Shown here: in pieces, positions 1 through 8,941 of the stretch | How the letters are laid out: the number at the start of each line of letters is the position of its first letter | Position numbering within the stretch: position 1 is the first letter of the stretch | Assembly (NCBI GenBank): GCA_964479045.1 | Contig: CAYZJI010000028.1 | Location: 1 to 8,941, forward strand | DNA from: 2-02-FULL-47-50 sp964479045 | Lineage (GTDB): Bacteria > Pseudomonadota > Gammaproteobacteria > Eutrophobiales > Eutrophobiaceae | Length of the DNA: 8,941 bases | Reading direction: 5' to 3' | Made by a program: the position numbers and the translations under genes | Notes under the pieces: model-generated | Databases searched by the model: none | What the model saw: the letters and a program-made list of their open reading frames with translations, nothing else | What the model was told of the DNA's origin: nothing

Positions 1-128
1 GTACCAAGATGTACAAGAATATCGTCGACGGTGATCATCGCATGGAGGCCGGTAAGCCGGAATCCTTCAACGTGCTGGTCAAGGAAATCCGTTCGCTCGG
101 TATAGACATCGAACTGGAACAGAACTAG
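1..128 (+). CDS. rpoB: RNA polymerase beta subunit, C-terminal end (partial)
   Basis: This is the 3' end of the gene for the beta subunit of DNA-directed RNA polymerase. The reading frame begins at position 3 (ACC) and ends at TAG 126-128, giving 41 complete codons. The peptide starts TKMYKNIVDGDH and ends KEIRSLGIDIELEQN, which matches the RpoB C-terminus of E. coli almost residue for residue. In RpoB this segment packs against the beta-prime subunit, so its conservation next to rpoC is expected. The 5' part lies outside the window, so the rifampicin-binding region cannot be assessed. rpoC follows after 59 bases with no terminator between them, as in the usual rpoBC operon. Identification is close to certain. 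Confidence 0.97.
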   Translation, partial: TKMYKNIVDGDHRMEAGKPESFNVLVKEIRSLGIDIELEQN

Positions 129-174
129 ATGATGGCCGCTCATGATGCCCAACAGAATCAAACTTGTGTCTTCT

Positions 175-180
175 GGAGGT
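175..180 (+). promoter_or_regulatory. Ribosome binding site of rpoC
   Basis: GGAGGT is a near-perfect Shine-Dalgarno sequence. It sits 7 bases before the TTG at 188, the best spacing for that codon. It decides the start of rpoC: the in-frame upstream TTG at 164 would place this site inside the coding region and has no comparable site of its own. Confidence 0.85.
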
Positions 181-187
181 ACTTCCC

Positions 188-4414
<4,227 letters not shown>

Positions 4415-4434
4415 AGTTTATCGCCTTTGCAGCC

Positions 4435-4464
4435 TTGACAGGTTTGCATACAAGGGCATAGAAT
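4435..4464 (+). promoter_or_regulatory. Predicted sigma-70 promoter of the str operon (rpsL-rpsG-fusA-tuf)
   Basis: A perfect -35 box TTGACA (4435-4440) is followed after 18 bases by TAGAAT (4459-4464), a one-mismatch -10 box. The expected start of transcription is around 4470-4472. The stretch between -10 and start (TCCGCCT) is C-rich, like the GC-rich discriminators of promoters under stringent control; that control is inferred, not seen. The promoter lies 20 bases after the rpoC stop codon and upstream of the hairpin at 4476-4512, so transcripts begun here would have to pass that hairpin to reach rpsL. Confidence 0.72.
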
Positions 4465-4475
4465 TCCGCCTCTTT

Positions 4476-4512
4476 GACGGGCTGGGGGTGCTACCCCCAG
4501 CCTGTCTTATTT
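4476..4512 (+). terminator. GC-rich hairpin with T-rich tail: rpoC terminator and/or str-operon attenuator
   Basis: The arms 4476-4488 (GACGGGCTGGGGG) and 4494-4506 (CCCCCAGCCTGTC) pair over 13 bases with a single G-U wobble and close a 5-base loop (TGCTA). The tail is TTATTT (4507-4512). This is the shape of a Rho-independent terminator on the + strand; the other strand has no T-run after the stem. It lies 62 bases after the rpoC stop, a normal place for an operon terminator. It also starts only about 5 bases after the predicted start of the str transcript, so it could act as an attenuator. The T-tract is imperfect, so termination may be partial. Confidence 0.75.
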
Positions 4513-4708
4513 GCGGCCTGCGAAAGTGCGTGGATCTGGATCGGTTCACGGCGTTAAAGCAGGTCATTACATCACTCAGGCTATCCAAAAAAATTTTGGC
4601 GCCGTGTGTCTGATGGGAAACCACCCGGATATACGGCGGACGTTGTCTATGCCTTGATGAAAAGTTGAAAACGCGATTCAGGACACTTGGGATACATATT
4701 GATTTTAT
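4513..4708 (+). other. rpsL upstream leader, non-coding
   Basis: This stretch follows the hairpin and runs to the rpsL start codon. I see no convincing gene in it. A 43-codon frame with a GTG start (4526-4657) exists but has no ribosome binding site. The region contains an inverted repeat (4547-4606), and its last 20 bases before rpsL are rich in A and T with no Shine-Dalgarno sequence at normal spacing. It is probably the 5' untranslated leader of the str mRNA, roughly 200 bases plus the hairpin if transcription starts near 4471. Confidence 0.5.
4547..4606 (+). repeat. Nested inverted repeats in the rpsL leader
   Basis: CACGGCG (4547-4553) is the perfect reverse complement of CGCCGTG (4600-4606). 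Inside this pair, CCAAAA (4585-4590) and TTTTGG (4594-4599) form a second perfect inverted repeat with a 3-base loop, directly abutting the outer right arm. In RNA this could make a stem with an internal hairpin and a loop of about 31 bases. Function is unknown; a chance origin is possible because the arms are short. Confidence 0.35.
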
Positions 4709-5083
4709 ATGGCAACGATTAACCAACTCGTCAGAAAAGGGCGCAGGCAGCAGCGCAGTAAGAGTACTGTGCCGGCACTGCAATCCAGTCCGCAGAAACG
4801 CGGCGTGTGTACGCGCGTCTATACCACCACTCCGAAAAAACCCAATTCCGCCCTCCGTAAAGTTGCCCGTGTCCGCCTGACCAATGGTTATGAAGTCACC
4901 ACCTATATTGGTGGTGAAGGCCACAATCTGCAGGAACATTCCGTAATTCTGATTCGCGGCGGCCGTGTGAAGGATTTGCCGGGTGTCCGTTATCACACCG
5001 TGCGCGGGACACTCGACACCTCCGGTGTCAGTGACCGCCGTCAGGGCCGTTCCAAATACGGCGCCAAACGTCCCAAATCCTGA
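4709..5083 (+). CDS. rpsL: 30S ribosomal protein S12
   Basis: S12 sits at the decoding centre of the small ribosomal subunit and affects accuracy of tRNA selection. The product is 124 residues, the same as in E. coli. It begins MATINQLVRKGRRQQRSK and holds the conserved core with PKKPNSALRKV and the GGRVKDLPGVRYHTVRGTLD segment. K43 and K88, where changes give streptomycin resistance, are both wild type, so no S12-based resistance is expected. D89, the residue methylthiolated in many bacteria, is present. The ATG at 4709 is the only reasonable start, because an in-frame stop lies three codons before it (TGA 4700-4702). There is no usual Shine-Dalgarno sequence; the nearest purine run, GGGA, ends 16 bases upstream. 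It is the first gene of the str operon, with rpsG 23 bases after it. Confidence 0.98.
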   Translation: MATINQLVRKGRRQQRSKSTVPALQSSPQKRGVCTRVYTTTPKKPNSALRKVARVRLTNGYEVTTYIGGEGHNLQEHSVILIRGGRVKDLPGVRYHTVRGTLDTSGVSDRRQGRSKYGAKRPKS

Positions 5084-5094
5084 TCGTTATATAT

Positions 5095-5098
5095 AGGG
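5095..5098 (+). promoter_or_regulatory. Ribosome binding site of rpsG
   Basis: AGGG lies 8 bases before the ATG of rpsG in the 23-base gap after rpsL. It is of moderate strength and supports the ATG at 5107. Confidence 0.6.
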
Positions 5099-5106
5099 TA
5101 ATCACC

Positions 5107-5577
5107 ATGTCCAGAAGAAGAGTCGCCGAAAAAAGGGAAGTCCTGCCGGATCCGAAATTCCATAACCAGACCCTGGCCAGATTCATCAATATGGTGATGC
5201 GCAAGGGCAAGAAGTCCGTTGCGGAAAAAATCGTTTATGGCGCGCTCGATGAAATCAAGAACAAAAATAAAGGTGATGCGCTCGAAGTTTTTACCAAGGC
5301 GCTTGAGAATTCCCGTCCTTTGGTGGAAGTAAAATCCCGTCGTGTGGGTGGTGCTACTTATCAGATTCCGGTGGAAGTCCGTCATGATCGCAGTACCGCA
5401 CTGGCCATGCGCTGGCTGGTGGATGCCGCGAAATCCCGTGGTGAAAAAAATATGGGTTTGCGTCTGGCCGGTGAATTGATCGATGCCTGTGATAACAAAG
5501 GCTCGGCCATCAAGAAGAAAGAAGACACACATAAAATGGCAGAAGCCAACAAAGCCTTCTCCCATTATCGCTGGTAA
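5107..5577 (+). CDS. rpsG: 30S ribosomal protein S7
   Basis: S7 starts assembly of the head of the small subunit by binding 16S rRNA and lies next to the E-site tRNA. The product has 156 residues, the common bacterial length; it lacks the longer C-terminal tail found in E. coli K-12. The N-terminus MSRRRVAEKREVLPDPKF and the rRNA-binding motif KSRRVGG (residues 76-82) are clear, as is the C-terminal MAEANKAFSHYRW. The gene sits 23 bases after rpsL and 33 bases before fusA, so co-transcription is very likely. In E. coli, S7 represses its own operon by binding a spacer of roughly 100 bases between rpsL and rpsG; the spacer here is too short to hold that structure, so a different control, if any, is implied. 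Confidence 0.98.
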   Translation: MSRRRVAEKREVLPDPKFHNQTLARFINMVMRKGKKSVAEKIVYGALDEIKNKNKGDALEVFTKALENSRPLVEVKSRRVGGATYQIPVEVRHDRSTALAMRWLVDAAKSRGEKNMGLRLAGELIDACDNKGSAIKKKEDTHKMAEANKAFSHYRW

Positions 5578-5610
5578 TCATCATACGCATCCTGAAGAGC
5601 CTGACTATCC

Positions 5611-7707
5611 ATGCCCAGAACTACCGCCATCGAACGCTATCGTAATATCGGAATTTCCGCGCATATTGATGCCGGAAAAACGACGACGACTGAACGCGTA
5701 CTGTTCTACACCGGTAAATCTCACAAGATCGGTGAAGTGCATGATGGCGCTGCGACCATGGACTGGATGGAGCAGGAGCAGGAACGTGGTATTACCATTA
5801 CCTCCGCCGCCACCACCTGTTTCTGGAGTGGCATGGACAAGCAGTTCCCCGAACATCGCATCAATATTATTGACACTCCCGGCCACGTAGATTTCACCAT
5901 TGAAGTCGAGCGCAGCTTGCGTGTGCTGGATGGCGCTGTCGTTCTGTTCTGCGCGGTCGGCGGCGTCGAGCCGCAATCCGAAACCGTCTGGCGTCAGGCC
6001 AACAAATATGGTGTCCCGCGAGTTGCCTTTGTTAACAAGATGGATCGTGCCGGCGCGAATTTCCTGCGTGTGGTTGAGCAGATCAAGAGCCGTCTTGGCG
6101 CCGCGGCTGTGCCCATGCAATTACCGATCGGGGCTGAAGAAAAATTTGCAGGTGTTATTGATCTCGTCAAGATGAAGGCCATCTGGTGGGATGAAGCTAC
6201 CCAGGGCATGAAGTTTGAATTGCGTGACATTCCTGCAGATATGCAGGATCTGTGTAACACCTGGCGTGATCGCATGGTGGAAGCTGCAGCAGAATCCTCT
6301 GAAGAACTCACCGAAAAATATCTGGGCGGTGAACCCCTCACTGAAATTGAAATCAAGAATGGTATCCGTTCCCGTACATTAAAAAATGAAATTGTACCGG
6401 TCTTCTGTGGTTCTGCATTCAAGAACAAGGGTGTACAGGCCGTGCTGGATGGGGTGATTGAGTATTTACCCTCGCCGGTAGACAAACCTCCGATCAAGGG
6501 CATTCTGGATGATGCAGCAGAAACCGAAGCAGAACGTCATTCTTCCGACGAAGAGCCGTTTGCTTCTCTTGCCTTCAAGATCGCAACCGATCCATTTGTG
6601 GGTACACTGACTTTTTTCCGTGTTTATTCCGGTGTGTTGAAATCCGGTGATACGATTTATAACCCGGTGAAAAGCAGAAAAGAGCGCGTTGGCCGCATTC
6701 TGCAGATGCATGCCAACAGCCGTGAAGAAATCAAGGAAGTGCGTGCCGGTGATATCGCTGCAGCCGTCGGACTCAAGGATGTCACGACCGGTGACACCCT
6801 GTGTGATATCGATAACATTATTACGCTGGAGCGCATGGAATTCCCGGAACCGGTGATTGCCGTTGCCGTTGAACCCAAGACCAAGGCCGATCAGGAAAAG
6901 ATGGGCATGGCCTTGAGCAAACTCGCCCAGGAAGATCCGTCTTTCCGTGTGAAAACCGACGAGGAATCCGGCCAGACCATTATTTCCGGTATGGGCGAAC
7001 TGCATCTCGAAATCATCGTGGATCGCATGAAGCGTGAATTCAAAGTGGAAGCCAATGTGGGCAAACCCCAGGTGGCCTACCGGGAAACCATCCGCAAGAC
7101 TGTGGAAAAAGCCGAAGGAAAATTTGTGCGCCAGTCCGGTGGCCGTGGTCAGTACGGACACGTGGTATTGAAGATTGAGCCGATGCAATCCGGCACCGGT
7201 TATGAATTTGTAAACGAAATCGTCGGTGGTGTGGTACCCAAGGAATATATCCCTGCTGTTGATAAAGGTATCCAGGAAGCCATGAAAAATGGTGTTATCG
7301 CCGGTTATCCGGTGGTCGACGTGAAAGTCAGTATTTTTGATGGCTCCTATCATGATGTTGACTCCAGCGAAATGGCCTTTAAAATCGCCGGCTCGATGGG
7401 GTTCAAGGAAGGTGTAAAACAGGCCAGGCCGGTCATACTTGAGCCCATCATGAAGGTTGAAGTGGTATCACCGGAAGAATATCTGGGCACGGTCAACGGT
7501 GACCTCAATCGCCGGCGCGGTATCCTGCAGGGTACTGAAGATTCTCCGGCCGGAAAAATCATCCGCGCTGAAGTGCCATTGTCCGAAATGTTCGGTTATG
7601 CCACCGATCTACGCTCCGCCACGCAAGGCCGCGCGACATACACAATGGAATTTGCCAAATACAACGAAGTTCCGGCCAACATTGCCGAGAGCATCGTCAA
7701 AAAATAA
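5611..7707 (+). CDS. fusA: Elongation factor G
   Basis: EF-G is the ribosomal GTPase that drives translocation of tRNA and mRNA and, with ribosome recycling factor, splits the ribosome after termination. The product is 698 residues (E. coli 704). The G domain has the P-loop AHIDAGKT (17-24), switch I with RGITI (60-64), DTPGH (89-93, catalytic H93), NKMD (143-146) and GSAF (268-271). Later domains are shown by MGELHLEIIVDRMKREF in domain III, SGGRGQYGHVV in domain IV and PIMKVEVVSPEEYLG in domain V. The start at ATG 5611 gives MPRTTAIERYRNIGISAH, matching the family. Its ribosome binding site is weak: GAAGAG at 5594-5599, 11 bases upstream. Nothing is missing, and switch I is canonical here, in contrast to the EF-Tu gene just downstream. 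Position 3 of codons is mixed, mostly C, T and G, like rpsG. Confidence 0.98.
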   Translation: MPRTTAIERYRNIGISAHIDAGKTTTTERVLFYTGKSHKIGEVHDGAATMDWMEQEQERGITITSAATTCFWSGMDKQFPEHRINIIDTPGHVDFTIEVERSLRVLDGAVVLFCAVGGVEPQSETVWRQANKYGVPRVAFVNKMDRAGANFLRVVEQIKSRLGAAAVPMQLPIGAEEKFAGVIDLVKMKAIWWDEATQGMKFELRDIPADMQDLCNTWRDRMVEAAAESSEELTEKYLGGEPLTEIEIKNGIRSRTLKNEIVPVFCGSAFKNKGVQAVLDGVIEYLPSPVDKPPIKGILDDAAETEAERHSSDEEPFASLAFKIATDPFVGTLTFFRVYSGVLKSGDTIYNPVKSRKERVGRILQMHANSREEIKEVRAGDIAAAVGLKDVTTGDTLCDIDNIITLERMEFPEPVIAVAVEPKTKADQEKMGMALSKLAQEDPSFRVKTDEESGQTIISGMGELHLEIIVDRMKREFKVEANVGKPQVAYRETIRKTVEKAEGKFVRQSGGRGQYGHVVLKIEPMQSGTGYEFVNEIVGGVVPKEYIPAVDKGIQEAMKNGVIAGYPVVDVKVSIFDGSYHDVDSSEMAFKIAGSMGFKEGVKQARPVILEPIMKVEVVSPEEYLGTVNGDLNRRRGILQGTEDSPAGKIIRAEVPLSEMFGYATDLRSATQGRATYTMEFAKYNEVPANIAESIVKK

Positions 7708-7736
7708 CTATTTAAACTGAACCAAACCAGATTAAA

Positions 7737-7744
7737 GAAGAGGT
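7737..7744 (+). promoter_or_regulatory. Ribosome binding site of tuf
   Basis: GAAGAGGT lies 7 bases before the tuf ATG, a good Shine-Dalgarno sequence with good spacing. The 44-base gap after fusA shows no terminator and no clear promoter, so tuf is probably translated from the same mRNA. Confidence 0.75.
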
Positions 7745-7751
7745 ATACGCC

Positions 7752-8941
7752 ATGTCCAAGGAGAAATTTGAAAGAACGAAGCCGCATGTGAATGTGGGCA
7801 CGATAGGTCACGTGGACCATGGCAAGACGACGCTGACGGCGGCGCTGACGAAGGTGAGTTCTGACCGTGGCTGGGCGAAGTACGTGCCGTATGACGAAGT
7901 GGCGAAGGCTTCTGAAAGTCAGGGGCGTCGTGACGCGACGAAGATTCTGACGATTGCGACGAGTCATGTGGAGTATTCCACGCCGAACCGCCACTATGCG
8001 CACGTGGACTGCCCGGGCCATGCGGACTATGTGAAGAACATGATTACGGGTGCGGCGCAGATGGACGGAGCGATACTGGTGGTGAGTGCGACGGATGGCC
8101 CGATGCCGCAGACGCGGGAGCATGTGCTCTTGGCGAAGCAGGTGAACGTACCGAAGATTGTCGTGTGGCTGAACAAGTGCGACCTGGTGGATGACGCGGA
8201 GCTGTTGGATCTGGTGGAGATGGAAGTCAGAGACCTGCTGAACAAGTATGGATTTCCGGGTGACGACACCCCGATTATCCGGGGTTCAGCGACGAAGGCG
8301 ATTGCGGGCGAGGCGGAGTGGGTCAAGAAGATTGATGAATTGTATGAAGCGCTGGACACGTACATACCGGAGCCGGTGCGTGAGATAGACAAGCCGTTTC
8401 TGATGCCGATTGAAGACGTGTTCAGTATTTCGGGTCGTGGCACGGTGGTGACCGGGCGTATTGAGCGCGGGATTGTGAAGGTGGGAGATGAAGTGGAGAT
8501 TGTGGGCATCAAGCCGACGACGAAGACCGTCTGTACGGGTGTTGAGATGTTCCGCAAGCTTCTCGACCAGGGCCAGGCGGGTGACAACGTAGGTGTGTTG
8601 CTGCGTGGGACGAAGCGTGAAGAAGTGGAACGTGGGCAGGTGCTGGGCAAGCCGGGGGCGATTACGCCGCATACGACGTTTGAGGCGGAAGTGTACATTC
8701 TGGGCAAGGATGAAGGTGGCCGTCATACGCCGTTCTTCAAGGGGTATCGTCCGCAGTTTTATTTCCGGACCACGGACGTGACGGGTTCGGTGGAGTTACC
8801 GGCGGGGACGGAGATGGTGATGCCGGGGGACAATGTGAAGATGGTGGTGACGTTGATCTCGCCGATTGCGATGGAAGACGGTTCGCGGTTTGCGATTCGT
8901 GAGGGTGGCCGGACTGTGGGTGCCGGTGTTGTTACCAAGGT
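7752..8941 (+). CDS. tuf: Elongation factor Tu with divergent switch I (3' end cut by the window)
   Basis: EF-Tu is the GTPase that carries aminoacyl-tRNA to the ribosome. The window holds 396 full codons; by comparison with E. coli only a few are missing. The start MSKEKFERTKPHVNVGTIGH is identical to E. coli. Motifs: GHVDHGKT (19-26), DCPGH (86-90, catalytic H90), NKCD (141-144). Domains 2 and 3 are typical, for example DKPFLMPIEDVFSISGRGT and GGRHTPFFKGYRPQFYFRT. Residues about 36-66 are not typical. Where E. coli has an ordinary switch I ending in RGITIN, this protein has a segment five residues longer ending RRDATKILTIATSHVEY. The magnesium-binding Thr is kept (T67), but the Arg-Gly before it is lost. 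The G5 motif is SAT (179-181) instead of SAL. Codons end in G far more often than in neighbouring genes (28 of 34 Thr codons are ACG). It is in the normal str-operon position, so it is probably a working EF-Tu. Whether another tuf copy exists cannot be seen here. Confidence 0.96.
   Translation, partial: MSKEKFERTKPHVNVGTIGHVDHGKTTLTAALTKVSSDRGWAKYVPYDEVAKASESQGRRDATKILTIATSHVEYSTPNRHYAHVDCPGHADYVKNMITGAAQMDGAILVVSATDGPMPQTREHVLLAKQVNVPKIVVWLNKCDLVDDAELLDLVEMEVRDLLNKYGFPGDDTPIIRGSATKAIAGEAEWVKKIDELYEALDTYIPEPVREIDKPFLMPIEDVFSISGRGTVVTGRIERGIVKVGDEVEIVGIKPTTKTVCTGVEMFRKLLDQGQAGDNVGVLLRGTKREEVERGQVLGKPGAITPHTTFEAEVYILGKDEGGRHTPFFKGYRPQFYFRTTDVTGSVELPAGTEMVMPGDNVKMVVTLISPIAMEDGSRFAIREGGRTVGAGVVTK

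Noticed and set aside
164..187. Upstream in-frame TTG that would lengthen RpoC by 8 residues
   Set aside because: It would place the GGAGGT ribosome binding site inside the gene, has no good site of its own, and the extra residues are not in the family N-terminus.
4526..4657. 43-codon GTG-start frame in the rpsL leader, possible leader peptide
   Set aside because: No ribosome binding site, no recognisable sequence, and a length easily reached by chance; kept only as part of the leader description.
4643..4698. Possible second promoter just before rpsL (TTGTCT or TTGAAA with weak -10 candidates)
   Set aside because: No candidate pair combines a good -10 box with 16-18 base spacing; far weaker than the promoter at 4435-4464.
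4836..4974. Possible streptomycin-resistance changes in S12
   Set aside because: K43 and K88 and their surroundings are wild type.
6466..7353. 295-codon minus-strand frame inside fusA, rich in His and Phe
   Set aside because: High His/Phe/Gly content is a typical shadow of the sense codons of fusA; no motif or start signal was seen.
7708..7751. Possible separate tuf promoter or terminator in the fusA-tuf gap
   Set aside because: No stem-loop with a T-run and no -35/-10 pair at proper spacing could be found in the 44 bases.
8027..8707. 226-codon minus-strand frame inside tuf, rich in Ser, Thr and Arg
   Set aside because: Explained by the G-ending codons of tuf, which seldom produce stops on the opposite strand.

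Overview
This window is a housekeeping transcription and translation locus from a proteobacterium. It runs, all on the + strand, from the last codons of rpoB through rpoC, rpsL, rpsG and fusA to an almost complete tuf. The RNA polymerase beta-prime protein matches Escherichia coli residue numbering through all its metal-binding motifs, carries the proteobacterial insertion inside the trigger loop, and is followed directly by the str operon. Having rpoBC next to rpsL-rpsG-fusA-tuf is usual in many gamma- and betaproteobacteria (in E. coli the two clusters are apart). A gammaproteobacterium, or a nearby group, is my best guess; I cannot name the genus.

Layout. Positions 1-128 are the RpoB C-terminus and 129-187 a short spacer with a strong ribosome binding site. 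rpoC occupies 188-4414 and most probably starts at a TTG. The 294-base gap 4415-4708 holds a good sigma-70 promoter, a very stable GC-rich hairpin with a T-rich tail placed almost on top of the predicted transcription start, and a leader of about 200 bases with further inverted repeats. rpsL (S12), rpsG (S7), fusA (EF-G) and tuf (EF-Tu) follow with gaps of 23, 33 and 44 bases, so they look like one transcription unit. No mobile element, CRISPR array, tRNA or rRNA was seen.

How the genes work together. The beta and beta-prime subunits form the catalytic core of RNA polymerase. S12 and S7 are small-subunit proteins at the decoding centre and head. EF-Tu delivers aminoacyl-tRNA and EF-G drives translocation.

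Most of the window is ordinary. The clear exception is tuf. Its protein is typical proteobacterial EF-Tu almost everywhere, but the switch I (effector) region is replaced by an unrelated-looking segment five residues longer that lacks the usual Arg-Gly-Ile-Thr-Ile signature while keeping the catalytic-site Thr. As far as I can recall, the replacement resembles the switch I of planctomycete EF-Tu. The gene also has a strong preference for codons ending in G, unlike its neighbours, and its G5 motif is Ser-Ala-Thr instead of Ser-Ala-Leu. The second point of interest is the promoter-hairpin geometry ahead of rpsL, which suggests attenuation or antitermination of the str operon.
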